IMG/VR virus record: IMGVR_UViG_3300043436_003128
Span: 1 to 24,402 of that record
Source: a virus
Strand: one strand, 5' to 3'
Length of the DNA: 24,402 nucleotides
Of the stretch, positions 6,027-13,008 are shown piece by piece. The notes under the pieces were generated by a model that searched no databases, was not told the origin of the DNA, and worked only from the letters and a program-made list of their open reading frames with translations. The first letter of the stretch is position 1, and the number at the start of each line of letters is the position of its first letter. The position numbers were made by a program, and so were the translations under genes.

Positions 6027-6298
6027 ACTTTTTTTGTAAATTTTTCTAATGTTAATAAGTAAGGTTCGTGTTCTAGTTTTATATCCGTCCCCCACTTACT
6101 GAATATCTGCTTGAGAATCTTCCTCCTCTCGCCCTGGGGAATGCTCAAAAGAGCGAGGTCGAAGTATACATATGACTTTGGATCTTGTGGAATGCCCAGA
6201 GAGATGCACATCTTGTTCACCCTCTTATGCATGGTATCAAGGACGAGGTATGTGTCTGCCCTCTTTAAATACTTCTGACTACGAAAAGATTTTGCCAT
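6008..6298 (-). CDS. Hypothetical phage protein, 96 aa
   Basis: Basic protein starting MAKSFRSQKYLKRADTYLVL, with MHKRVNKMCISLGIPQDP in the middle and a Lys-rich helical C-terminus. I recognise no family and no motif. It starts inside the last 20 bases of the upstream 79-aa gene, so it belongs to the same transcript. It could be a small DNA-binding accessory of the recombination operon, but that rests only on location and charge. Confidence 0.65.
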   Translation of the reverse strand: MAKSFRSQKYLKRADTYLVLDTMHKRVNKMCISLGIPQDPKSYVYFDLALLSIPQGERRKILKQIFSKWGTDIKLEHEPYLLTLEKFTKKVLEGFE

Positions 6299-6518
6299 TG
6301 TTTCTTGTGTCCGTTCTCTCTATAGATGACTTTATGTTCTTCCAATCGACTAGGTCTTGCTCCTCGAAAATCATCCTTCCATGAAACAAAGACATCATCC
6401 TCTTGACCTTTGCCTGATCAAACTCTGGTCGGAATATCTTTAGTGCATTCCTCGGATTGATGTCCTTCTCGGCAAAATAGGTGAGCCAATTCGCTCTATA
6501 CTTGTGCTTCGATTTCAT
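6279..6518 (-). CDS. Hypothetical phage protein, 79 aa
   Basis: Basic, helical protein beginning MKSKHKYRANWLTYFAEKDI with later MMSLFHGRMIFEEQDL. The region near residues 15-60 could form a small helix-turn-helix-like bundle ('NPRNALKIFRPEFDQAKVKRMM'-type arrangement, shown shorter than its full length), which suggests DNA binding but is weak evidence. It overlaps both neighbours by about 20 bases, indicating coupled translation. Its position at the head of the recT operon would suit a regulator. Confidence 0.6.
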   Translation of the reverse strand: MKSKHKYRANWLTYFAEKDINPRNALKIFRPEFDQAKVKRMMSLFHGRMIFEEQDLVDWKNIKSSIERTDTRNNGKIFS

Positions 6519-6873
6519 GCTTTAGGCGTTCAATTTTCTCTCTCATTTCCTCTACCTCGTCACAATATTGGAGGATGGAATTGATGACCTTTATGACCTT
6601 CTCCTGGTCTCTGATAGGCTTCTTTCTACCCACAATGTCGCTCATCCAACGCTGTCCATTACCACACATATGGTTGATATAAGCCATGTTTAACACATCT
6701 GCGTGAGAACGGCAAACCTTAATAAAGGACATTAATAGAGAATCTCCAACAACCTTTTTCTGCGGCTTATGTTCTTGAATGGTATTCAAACTATTGTTAT
6801 GATGTAAAATGTGTGCGAGAAGTTTTTCCAAACCAAATGTACTATAAAAGTCAGCAAAATCAAAACTCCGCAC
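6496..6873 (-). CDS. Hypothetical phage protein, about 125 aa, start uncertain
   Basis: The frame contains HILHHNNSL, KVCRSHADVLNMAYINHMCG and a final coiled-coil-like segment (VEEMREKIERLKHEIEAQV). The listed start is a GTG; the frame stays open about 60 bases further upstream without an ATG, so the true start is unclear. A shorter form from an internal Met is possible. The C-terminal heptads suggest dimerisation. The first gene of its run, it lies after the terminator at 7001-7030, so it needs its own promoter; no strong TAnnTTTG box is visible, only TACTTTTA further upstream. Family not recognised. Confidence 0.6.
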   Translation of the reverse strand: MRSFDFADFYSTFGLEKLLAHILHHNNSLNTIQEHKPQKKVVGDSLLMSFIKVCRSHADVLNMAYINHMCGNGQRWMSDIVGRKKPIRDQEKVIKVINSILQYCDEVEEMREKIERLKHEIEAQV

Positions 6874-6908
6874 CGTCTTACTTGTTGGAGAAGGTGATAG
6901 TAAATTTT

Positions 6909-7013
6909 TTGAAAACGCCGGGCGATCAGGCTAAAAGTAGATCAGGTGTTCCAAGATCCACGCAAACAAGCTCTAACCCTCTGAAAATTAGGCACAAAAA
7001 AAAAGGATGCTGA
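6909..7013 (+). CDS. Possible tiny basic phage protein on the opposite strand, 34 aa
   Basis: A + strand frame reads KTPGDQAKSRSGVPRSTQTS and ends NPLKIRHKKKGC. The composition (Ser/Thr/Arg/Lys, few hydrophobics) resembles the small basic virion-type proteins elsewhere in this genome. It would need a TTG (6909) or GTG (6894) start, since no ATG is close, and it lies against the open 5' extension of the - strand 6496-6873 gene. The stop codon sits within the loop of the hairpin at 7001-7030. Either this or the antisense extension may be a shadow. Confidence 0.35.
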   Translation: MKTPGDQAKSRSGVPRSTQTSSNPLKIRHKKKGC

Positions 7014-7030
7014 ATTAACAACATCCTTTT
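7001..7030 (-). terminator. Terminator ending the acidic-gene cluster
   Basis: AAAAGGATG (7001-7009) pairs with CATCCTTTT (7022-7030). Read on the - strand the stem runs directly into nine T residues, a strong intrinsic terminator for the - strand genes to its right. On the + strand only TTTT follows, so it is weaker in that direction. Confidence 0.8.
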
Positions 7031-7047
7031 AAGATTTTCCGTATAGA

Positions 7048-7197
7048 TTATTGCAGGTTACCTATCAGATAGACTATAGGTAGTATAGTCATCGTGCCTA
7101 ACATTAGTGGTGTTGAATCCGACACATAGGACACGAAAAACATAATTAGACAAAGTACACCTAGTACCGTCAGAATGATATCAATTGTCTTTCTCAT
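7048..7197 (-). CDS. Small two-helix membrane protein, 49 aa
   Basis: The frame encodes MRKTIDIILTVLGVLCLIMF, a short polar loop (SYVSDSTP) and a second hydrophobic segment LMLGTMTILPIVYLIG. Two transmembrane helices with a short exported loop are predicted. The ATG overlaps the TGA of the upstream 161-aa gene (ATGA) and a strong terminator follows, so it is the last gene of the cluster. Small two-helix proteins of this kind can be holins or superinfection-exclusion factors, but nothing specific is recognised. Confidence 0.65.
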   Translation of the reverse strand: MRKTIDIILTVLGVLCLIMFFVSYVSDSTPLMLGTMTILPIVYLIGNLQ

Positions 7198-7679
7198 TTA
7201 TTGATTTCTATTAATGTTCCATCCGCTTGTTCTTCGTAGTAGTAATCACTATCTTCAATATCCCATTCAGTAAAGTAATACTCTTCTTGGGCATATGCTT
7301 CATCTAGAAGGAATTCATCAGATAGTTCTTTGTACTCGTCAACATTTCTATCTCTCAACCATTTAATCAAGTCAGATTGATTCTCGAAATAAAAGTCCCC
7401 ATCAAAACAGCAAAAGCCTTTGTTCATTCCCTTCCCAGTTGCAGAGTCTTTTCTCGCCCACTTTCTTTTCACTCCCTTCAGCATATCGTATTGCTCCAAG
7501 GTAAGCTCCATATAGTCTGCCCATCCTTGTGCTTCATCCAACAATGCGTTTGGATGTGCAGATGAATCGTGGACGTACAAAGCACCTTCTCCGTTGGACA
7601 ACATTTCAATAGTAGTTGTGATTTCGTTATCCGACATATGCATAACTACTTCTTCTCCGAATAAATAATATACTTTCAT
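7194..7679 (-). CDS. Acidic hypothetical protein, 161 aa
   Basis: Asp and Glu clearly outnumber Lys and Arg, especially in the last 50 residues (YYFTEWDIEDSDYYYEEQ). The middle carries EAQGWADYMELTLEQYDMLKG, shown here in part: WADYMELTLEQYDMLKG, and a CCFDGDFYFENQSDL segment. No signal, membrane segment or known motif is visible. Tyr/Trp and acid-rich surfaces are typical of DNA-mimic anti-restriction proteins such as ArdA or Ocr, but the sequence does not show a recognised ArdA signature. It is in a run of similar acidic genes on the - strand. Function unknown. Confidence 0.7.
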   Translation of the reverse strand: MKVYYLFGEEVVMHMSDNEITTTIEMLSNGEGALYVHDSSAHPNALLDEAQGWADYMELTLEQYDMLKGVKRKWARKDSATGKGMNKGFCCFDGDFYFENQSDLIKWLRDRNVDEYKELSDEFLLDEAYAQEEYYFTEWDIEDSDYYYEEQADGTLIEINK

Positions 7680-7690
7680 TGTTTTACTTT

Positions 7691-8101
7691 TTAGATGTTT
7701 GGATTTAATGCGTTACCTAGGATTGCGAAGAGAGATTCTTTATCGTCTTCCTTCGTGAACTTTAACTTGATGATTCTCTCCACATAGAAAATGTGGTGAC
7801 GATTGTAAAGGTCAATTAGACCTTGTCTCCAAAGAGCGATTTCTTGAATGGATGCTCTGAAGTAAAAACCGTTTACATATTTGCAGAGGACATCCGTATA
7901 GATTGCTTCTTCAGTAATCTCGAAATCGTCTTGGTCATAGTCTGCTCCAATATGGGCATTAAGATGTTCAAAAAGCTGCTCCATCGAATCGAATTCCTCG
8001 TGTCGCTCAATTGAATGTGCATTGACTTCTTGAAGTTCGCCTTGCTCATAAGAGTCTAGTGTAGTGATACAAGAATGTCTAGTGATTCTAAATTTTTCCA
8101 T
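7691..8101 (-). CDS. Acidic hypothetical protein, 136 aa
   Basis: It begins MEKFRITRHSCITTLDSYEQ, has a very acidic middle (YDQDDFEITEEAIYTDVL) and a section WRQGLIDLYNRHHIFYVERI. The stop lies 11 bases before the ATG of the next gene, with an A-rich gap. No family is recognised. The protein is cytoplasmic by composition. It fits the cluster of acidic proteins likely expressed together; an accessory or host-takeover role is a guess from position only. Confidence 0.65.
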   Translation of the reverse strand: MEKFRITRHSCITTLDSYEQGELQEVNAHSIERHEEFDSMEQLFEHLNAHIGADYDQDDFEITEEAIYTDVLCKYVNGFYFRASIQEIALWRQGLIDLYNRHHIFYVERIIKLKFTKEDDKESLFAILGNALNPNI

Positions 8102-8121
8102 TTTTTCTGATTATTAAATTA

Positions 8122-8643
8122 TTATAGAACTTTGTTTCTTACTTGTGTGATAAATCCTTTTGATGAACATAGGGATTGAATGTCGCTAAATCTTTCCTCA
8201 TTTCCACAATATTTATATGCTAATCCCATAGGAATATTATCCCAATTTCCGTATTCATCTTCCATTGATGTTTCCGAAAGTCTCACTACATCAATAGTTA
8301 TACGGCTTTCGTGATGACCAATTAAATCACTTTCTCTTCTACCTATCAAAATAGAATTTCCTTCGTATTTGCGATTTTCTTTTCCTTGCTTTTGAATTAC
8401 TGCGTTAGGCAAGTCTTCCTTCAACAAAGAGATGATTCGATACACTTCTGCTTCGGCTAATTTGTACCAGTTCTCTCTTGCAATTTTGACATTCTCTGCG
8501 AATTCTATCTTCTTTCTATTCAGCATATGCAATTCGTCTGCATTGATTAGATTAAAAGATTTTGATGTGTTGAACTGCTCGTTCACTTTAGCGAATGAAT
8601 ATGACATATCCGAAATGATTTGTTTTTGTTGTTTCGTCAACAT
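8122..8643 (-). CDS. Hypothetical phage protein, 173 aa
   Basis: The N-terminal half is probably helical (MLTKQQKQIISDMSYSF and ENVKIARENWYKLAEAEVYR), and the C-terminal half has alternating strands with IGRRESDLIG and SRITIDVVRLSE. Not as acidic as its neighbours. No known motif is seen. The 33-base leader upstream (8644-8676) contains tandem TTGATT-like repeats on the + strand. It lies in the - strand accessory cluster; no function can be assigned. Confidence 0.65.
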   Translation of the reverse strand: MLTKQQKQIISDMSYSFAKVNEQFNTSKSFNLINADELHMLNRKKIEFAENVKIARENWYKLAEAEVYRIISLLKEDLPNAVIQKQGKENRKYEGNSILIGRRESDLIGHHESRITIDVVRLSETSMEDEYGNWDNIPMGLAYKYCGNEERFSDIQSLCSSKGFITQVRNKVL

Positions 8644-8650
8644 AACTTTT

Positions 8651-8680
8651 TGATTTTATTGATTTGATTTGATTGATTAA
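8651..8680 (-). repeat. Low-complexity GATTT/GATT leader repeat
   Basis: Short tandem GATTT and GATT units read on the + strand (AATC on the - strand) precede the gene ending at 8643. A similar GATTTT run is found at 9908-9925 before another gene of the cluster. Spacers like these may act as A-rich translation-enhancing leaders. Confidence 0.5.
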
Positions 8681-9000
8681 ATGTAATTACCGTTTCCTAA
8701 ATCTGAATAAGTCTCGTTATCAGAGAATGATAGTAAAGAGCAGTCTTGTGGATGCTCAACATCGTCTTTGAAGACATAAAATGTCTCGCATTCGAATTCA
8801 ACACTCTCTCTCATTTGTCCGTATCTGAATGACTCGTCTTTGGAGTAATATCCGTCAATCCAAATGATGACGAATGTCTTGTCATCCAACACGAAGTCTC
8901 TATCCAATTCAATGTGACCAGGCTTTGTCTCATTTAAATAATCGGAGAGGATAACTTGTATCCTCCCGATTTCGTTTGTGTTCAGTTCTATTGCTTTCAT
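8677..9000 (-). CDS. Hypothetical phage protein, 107 aa
   Basis: From ATG at 9000 it reads MKAIELNTNEIGRIQVILSD, then FVLDDKTFVIIWIDGYYSKD and a Cys-, Asp- and Ser-rich end. Alternating strand-like segments suggest a small beta-rich domain. The ATG at 9000 is one base after the stop of the upstream gene (9002-9004), which supports it over an in-frame start at 9036 inside that gene. Family not recognised. It is part of the acidic cluster. Confidence 0.65.
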   Translation of the reverse strand: MKAIELNTNEIGRIQVILSDYLNETKPGHIELDRDFVLDDKTFVIIWIDGYYSKDESFRYGQMRESVEFECETFYVFKDDVEHPQDCSLLSFSDNETYSDLGNGNYI

Positions 9001-9001
9001 A

Positions 9002-9886
9002 TTAGTCTCGGTATTTCCATTCGTCAGAAGATACATCCGTCAACAATTTGATGTTGTGTGCGTGAGACAATTCCTCAACCAATGTATCTGCACCGTCACC
9101 CAATTCACGCAATTGGTCAAATAAGATTTTCGCTTGTGTGTTAGCCAAAGCAAGTCTTTCTAAACATTCTTCCTTACTGATATTCTCTTCGTGAAGGACT
9201 GACCAAATTGCATCGTCAACAGACATCTGCTTCGCCAATACTTTTTCAGTAAGTTCAACATTAGGTAGGAAGAATTCCTCTTGCAAGGCATCGAAAGAAT
9301 CATATCCTTGAAAGTAGTCTACTCCTACAATCTCGTTGTTCTCGTTTCTCCATTCAGATATCCATCGGTCAGATTCTTGAACAAGTCTCCATTCATGCGT
9401 TACCTTGACGAAACGATGTTCGAATAATTGGTAGTGTTTTACATCTTCTCCACTATAGTCAGTAACATCTATTGCACCTTCCTCGTTTCCATCGTACGAA
9501 TCGAAGACAAGTACCTTTCCTTTCAAGTCATAATTATTTTCAAATAAGTCATCACCGTCAACAATCATTAGATAGTCTCCTACTTCGAATCTTACCTTCG
9601 GCATTATATCTTTCAGATTCTCGAATATCTCAAACCAATTGATGTTGCTGAAGGCAATTCTACCAAATGAATCTTTCACACTATTGTTGTCGCTCTTGAA
9701 TACTAATTCAGTAAATAGAACACCTAATCGAAGAGGATTGTTATACTGACGAATGTTCTCGAATGCTTCGTCCATCCATCCGCTATTGTGAATGTATACA
9801 ATCATTGTGAAGGTTTCTAGGTTAGTGTATCCGTTAACCATTTGGTCTGCGCCAGTGTTGGCTGAATTTAAGTTTGTGTTTTTCAC
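9002..9886 (-). CDS. Acidic hypothetical protein with TNLET-type N-terminus, 294 aa (GTG start)
   Basis: The N-terminal part GYTNLETFTMIVYIHNSGWM resembles a short domain found in phage and plasmid proteins (TNxETxxxxxxxxN, as in DUF7249-type proteins), function unknown. Later parts include YLMIVDGDDLFENNYDLKG and WRLVQESDRW; the C-terminus is helical. I favour the GTG start at 9886, because it is preceded by TTAAAGACAA, close to the TTAAGACA found before ATG in sister genes; an ATG start at 9841 is the alternative (279 aa). It is the largest gene in the cluster. Acidic throughout, cytoplasmic, role unknown. Confidence 0.65.
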   Translation of the reverse strand: MKNTNLNSANTGADQMVNGYTNLETFTMIVYIHNSGWMDEAFENIRQYNNPLRLGVLFTELVFKSDNNSVKDSFGRIAFSNINWFEIFENLKDIMPKVRFEVGDYLMIVDGDDLFENNYDLKGKVLVFDSYDGNEEGAIDVTDYSGEDVKHYQLFEHRFVKVTHEWRLVQESDRWISEWRNENNEIVGVDYFQGYDSFDALQEEFFLPNVELTEKVLAKQMSVDDAIWSVLHEENISKEECLERLALANTQAKILFDQLRELGDGADTLVEELSHAHNIKLLTDVSSDEWKYRD

Positions 9887-9922
9887 TTGTCTTTAAGTTT
9901 TAATTATTGATTTTGATTTTGA

Positions 9923-10198
9923 TTAGTTCTCTTCCTCTTCGTAAGTTGCAAATCCGAGATCCACAAGAATGTCTAATATGCAAGTCTCGTTTACTTCGAG
10001 GATGTCTGCAATGTCTCTCACTTCTAAAGTGTAGAGCATAAATTGTTCGCAGTCTCTTTGATAGTTGTCGAATTCGTTCTCAAGATATTCTCGAATTGAT
10101 TTCTCTTGCTGAAAATCCATACGCAAGATTCTTCGATTGATGGTTGAACAAATGTCTTGTATAGCATTTGTTACGTTGTCTTGATGTGTTGTCTTCAT
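9923..10198 (-). CDS. Hypothetical acidic helical protein, 91 aa
   Basis: It begins MKTTHQDNVTNAIQDICSTI and is probably all-helical. The section YTLEVRDIADILEVNETCI could hold a helix-turn-helix (DIADILEVNETCILDIL), as in small phage regulators, but the evidence is weak. The C-terminus is acidic (TYEEEEN). The start follows TTTTAAGAAA, similar to the leaders of neighbouring genes. It may be a small DNA-binding regulator of the cluster; that is speculative. Confidence 0.65.
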   Translation of the reverse strand: MKTTHQDNVTNAIQDICSTINRRILRMDFQQEKSIREYLENEFDNYQRDCEQFMLYTLEVRDIADILEVNETCILDILVDLGFATYEEEEN

Positions 10199-10212
10199 TT
10201 TCTTAAAAGGGA

Positions 10213-10812
10213 TTAAAGGATTGAATTACTAAGTCTTAATTTTGATTCTGCTCCAAGTCTATCTATAGAGCGTAGGTAGGTGAGTAAAAGGTCAAGGTCT
10301 TCGTGCGGAAGGTTGACCAGAGTACCGTCAGATTTAAAATCGGCAACTCCCTCATCGTCGCATTCCCAAACAACATCTCCTTTCCAATCTTCGATGTAGC
10401 AATAGTAATTACCTAATTGCTCTTCTACTTCGCTTACAACAAGCACGAATTGGTTGTAGTCTTTCTGCTCTCCGCTTTCGTACTCATTCCATTCCTCAAG
10501 TTCATCCTCGTGAACTAACCAAAGGTCACCATCCTCTCCTTGCGTTAGGTAGAATAGTTCGTTCGTTCCAATCTTACGCATCTCGTTGTAGTGAGAGATG
10601 ATAGTATTCCAATTGTCCCAATAGTATTCGTTGTCTCTCCCTTGGATTAGGTCATTCAACATCTCAGTTAACAAGGCATCTCCTCTCTCCGTATTGAATT
10701 CATATAGGCACGAAGGATGTATCATCTCCTCTGCAAACAATTGTGGGATATAAGTTCCGTTGTGACCATCAAAAATGAAGATGGATTTCTCTAATTTCAT
10801 TGTGCTTTTCAT
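10213..10812 (-). CDS. Acidic hypothetical protein, 199 aa
   Basis: The protein carries many Asp/Glu and Trp/Tyr residues: YYWDNWNTIISHYNEM, YLTQGEDGDLWLVHEDELEE and a later IEDWKGDVVWECDDEG. The last 40 residues are leucine-rich and helical. No known family signature is recognised. The start used is ATG 10812 (MKSTMKLEKS); an alternative ATG is four codons later, at 10800. It is one of the most acidic genes of the cluster and so a good example of a possible DNA-mimic-like protein, but this is composition only. Confidence 0.65.
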   Translation of the reverse strand: MKSTMKLEKSIFIFDGHNGTYIPQLFAEEMIHPSCLYEFNTERGDALLTEMLNDLIQGRDNEYYWDNWNTIISHYNEMRKIGTNELFYLTQGEDGDLWLVHEDELEEWNEYESGEQKDYNQFVLVVSEVEEQLGNYYCYIEDWKGDVVWECDDEGVADFKSDGTLVNLPHEDLDLLLTYLRSIDRLGAESKLRLSNSIL

Positions 10813-10833
10813 AATTTCCAGCCTTTGTGTATT

Positions 10834-11484
10834 TTAAATTTTTGAAAGAATTTCTATTGCTTTATTCAGACGATTCTCTTTTGCTGTTGCAGTATAAACT
10901 TCTATTGAAGAGAAGTCTTCGGGATTTTCCATCACGCATTCATCGTGAGATGTCAAGTATTCTTCAATTAAGATACTCGCTTCCTCAACTGAGTAGACTT
11001 GTGTTCTGCGATTAATCCATTCGAACGGCAAGTCTAATCCTCTCTCAGTAAATTCTGAAGGAGACATCCAATCGTTCAAGTCCTTCAGATTTCTCTTGAT
11101 GACTTGCTTGTTGATTCCAAGGTCATTAGATAGGTGTACCATCTTTACTTCCTTTGCAATCTCTTCAACAACTACTTCAGCAATCTCCTCAACAATCTCC
11201 TCAACAACTTGCTGAACAACTTCCTCTTCAACATTGTTCCACGACGGATTGTAATTGCTCCAAAGAAATCCGTTAATGTCTTCACATTGGTGATTCCACA
11301 TTACATCTGAATTCCATTTCAGTAGGTTAACATATTCCTCGCTAACTTCCGTCTCAAAAATGATGTCAGTAGGACAATCGTCTATGTGATAACAAAAGTC
11401 TGATTCTCCTAACCAATTAAGGTAGTTGATGATGTCTTGCGCTGAAGCATTTTGAGTCAGCATAGGGATTCTTAAATCTTTCAT
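10834..11484 (-). CDS. Acidic hypothetical protein with Val/Glu coiled-coil block, 216 aa
   Basis: The N-terminal ~80 residues contain many Trp and acidic residues (YLNWLGESDFCYHIDD). The middle (about residues 84-113) is a run of VVEEIVEEIAEVVVEEIAKE, an amphipathic helix likely to be a coiled coil. It is followed by LSNDLGINKQVIKRNLKDLN, which looks like a helix-turn-helix, and a C-terminal helical region. The start follows TTTTAAGACA, shared with other cluster genes. A dimeric DNA-binding or DNA-mimicking regulator is conceivable; no family is recognised. Confidence 0.65.
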   Translation of the reverse strand: MKDLRIPMLTQNASAQDIINYLNWLGESDFCYHIDDCPTDIIFETEVSEEYVNLLKWNSDVMWNHQCEDINGFLWSNYNPSWNNVEEEVVQQVVEEIVEEIAEVVVEEIAKEVKMVHLSNDLGINKQVIKRNLKDLNDWMSPSEFTERGLDLPFEWINRRTQVYSVEEASILIEEYLTSHDECVMENPEDFSSIEVYTATAKENRLNKAIEILSKI

Positions 11485-11503
11485 TGTCTTAAAATTTATT
11501 GGA

Positions 11504-11668
11504 TTATTTTTTACTTAATTTACTGATTTCAACTTCTACTTTGTTTCCGTATTTATCTGCAACGATTCCTCTCTTACAATCGTTGTCAGTATACCCTAGG
11601 AAGAGATATGTTTGTTCGTTCATTCGAACATTTTGTCCGCACTTATACGGCATCTTTGAATTGCTCAT
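11504..11668 (-). CDS. Small hypothetical protein, 54 aa
   Basis: The frame runs from ATG at 11668 to TAA at 11504-11506 and encodes MSNSKMPYKCGQNVRMNEQT, then YLFLGYTDNDCKRGIVADKY and a Lys-rich end. Predicted beta-strands around 'RGIVADKYGNKVEVEI' suggest a small SH3-like or KOW-like barrel, which would suit binding nucleic acid or protein. This is shape guesswork. It fits exactly between the flanking genes (8 bases from 11677, 20 bases from 11484). Confidence 0.55.
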   Translation of the reverse strand: MSNSKMPYKCGQNVRMNEQTYLFLGYTDNDCKRGIVADKYGNKVEVEISKLSKK

Positions 11669-11676
11669 CGTTTTTA

Positions 11677-12108
11677 TTATTTGTTTAGTGAATGAAATTC
11701 TATTGTCTCAATGAAGTACTCTCGCTCTTCCTCTCTTGCATACTCCCACTCTCCGTTGCTATTGTCGAACGCTTCGCAGAGTTCAGCAAGTTGACCAAGG
11801 GAAGTCACTTCTCCCCAACACCATCCGCAATCGAATGCGTAGTACTTCTCACCATCAACTTCGAAGTAAACACCACTACTCACAACAACCTTCTCACCAT
11901 CGCAAGTCTCATACAACACACCATCCTCGAAAGATAGGATTGATTCAGACTCTTCGTTTTGGAACATCCACTCTTGCTCGAACAACTTCTTAATCGTTGT
12001 CTCGCTGAAGTATGGTACTGACCATCCGTTCCAATACATATTAGAACTATAACCTACGAAGGTGAAGTCTACGTTTCCTCCGTCAATTGAAAATACTGCT
12101 TTTTTCAT
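11677..12108 (-). CDS. Acidic hypothetical protein, 143 aa
   Basis: It begins MKKAVFSIDGGNVDFTFVGY with later WNGWSVPYFSE and CDGEKVVVSSGVYFEVDG, and a GWCWGEVTSLGQLAELC block. The 'SIDGGN...F.G....W.GW..P.F' plan is recurrent in small accessory proteins of Bacteroidetes phages and mobile elements, to my knowledge without a known role. Acidic, cytoplasmic. Its start follows AATTAAGACA, the same context as neighbours. A short hairpin (about 12139-12159) lies in its leader. Confidence 0.65.
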   Translation of the reverse strand: MKKAVFSIDGGNVDFTFVGYSSNMYWNGWSVPYFSETTIKKLFEQEWMFQNEESESILSFEDGVLYETCDGEKVVVSSGVYFEVDGEKYYAFDCGWCWGEVTSLGQLAELCEAFDNSNGEWEYAREEEREYFIETIEFHSLNK

Positions 12109-12138
12109 TGTCTTAATTTGTTAAATAGTTAGTGTTTA

Positions 12139-12159
12139 CGCATTCCCCAGGAATAGCGC
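12139..12159 (-). promoter_or_regulatory. Leader hairpin before the 12108 gene
   Basis: CGC-ATTCC-CCA-GGAAT-A-GCG forms a short stem of 8 base pairs with one bulged A and a three-base loop. It lies between the 54-aa membrane protein gene and the acidic gene starting at 12108, with no U-run after it, so attenuation or RNA processing is more likely than termination. Confidence 0.35.
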
Positions 12160-12199
12160 ATTTTGAAATTTTTGATTGTCTTTGCTACGTCTCTCGTTG

Positions 12200-12364
12200 T
12201 TATTTCTTCAGTTTAACGATAAGCGAAATAGCAGATAAGAGGAAGGTAAAGAATGCGAATTCACATAAGTTAACATCTCTCTCAACAATAGAGATTAAGA
12301 TTACAATAGTACTTACTAGCATACAAGCGAATAAGAATGTTTCGAAGGCAATTGATTTTTTCAT
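12200..12364 (-). CDS. Small two-helix membrane protein, 54 aa
   Basis: The frame from ATG at 12364 encodes MKKSIAFETFLFACMLVSTI continuing into VILISI, a short polar loop ERDVNLCE, and a second hydrophobic segment FAFFTFLLSAISLIVKL. Two membrane helices with Lys at both ends are predicted. It is the first gene of the - strand cluster and lies just downstream of the tRNA-like fold. Its twin in topology is the last gene (7048-7197), though the sequences differ. Function unknown. Confidence 0.6.
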   Translation of the reverse strand: MKKSIAFETFLFACMLVSTIVILISIVERDVNLCEFAFFTFLLSAISLIVKLKK

Positions 12365-12384
12365 TTTGTTTTATGTATTAAGTA

Positions 12385-12439
12385 TAGCAGAATGGATGGA
12401 CTCGAACCATCAGATGCGAACATCTCTCCAAGCATTCTA
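12385..12439 (-). ncRNA. tRNA-like top half (acceptor + T arm + variable-arm-like hairpin)
   Basis: Read on the - strand: TAGAATG pairs with CATTCTG as a 7-bp acceptor-like stem (first pair U-G); GATGG-TTCGAGT-CCATC is a perfect T arm with a canonical TTCGA loop, directly followed by the 3' acceptor strand; and AGATG-TTCG-CATCT is a hairpin just before the T arm, where class II tRNAs have a long variable arm. Only 21 bases separate the 5' acceptor strand from the T arm, so D and anticodon arms are missing. It is not a functional tRNA by standard rules; it may be a degraded tRNA, an attachment-site remnant or a true tRNA-like RNA. Confidence 0.5.
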
Positions 12440-13008
12440 GAATGTTTTAGTATAACAAGCAGAAAGGCATATAGTACATATGTGATTCCCTTCGTTCTCG
12501 CTGATGCGATTCAATTCAAGATGTCAAAGAACTTCGGCCTTTATACGCTTCTCCGTTTATGCGTCCCAACTTTACTATTTCATCCCCTCTATTAAGATTT
12601 TACTCCGTTCGTTTCAATTACTCTAGTACTCAAGGTTGTTGGTTACTCCTCTTACTATTCATATTAGGTTGAATAATGCTCTCTATAATTCACGCTATAG
12701 ATATTCCCATATGTATGCGCTTATAACAATTCAGTTGCGGAGCAAAACCAATCTTTCAATTTTCATAATTCCCGTTGGAATCGGATACAAAGATGAAAAT
12801 TATTTTCACCTAAAAATCACATAATTGCAACAAATTTCATCATTCTTGGAATCCTAACGTAATAGCCTGGAAATTAGCATTTTAACCCACAAAAAAACGT
12901 ATACATTTTGACTGTTTTTGTGTGTTTCAGAGGAAAATAGACTATAATAAAGCACCCGAAAATGATTTAGGATGCACCATAATTTCCTTGCAAATGGATT
13001 CGATTTGT

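Noticed and set aside
7194-7679. ArdA anti-restriction protein call for the acidic 161-aa gene
   Set aside because: Acidic composition is suggestive, but I could not find the ArdA motif order, so no name was given.
12385-12470. Complete functional tRNA gene on the - strand
   Set aside because: T arm and 3' acceptor are perfect, but no D arm or 7-base anticodon loop fits, and no other 5' acceptor partner exists upstream. Kept only as a tRNA-like element.
12380-12620. tmRNA (ssrA) on the - strand
   Set aside because: A GGGGATGAAAT stretch upstream recalls a tmRNA 5' end, but it cannot pair with the 3' acceptor strand CATTCTG and no tag frame is evident.
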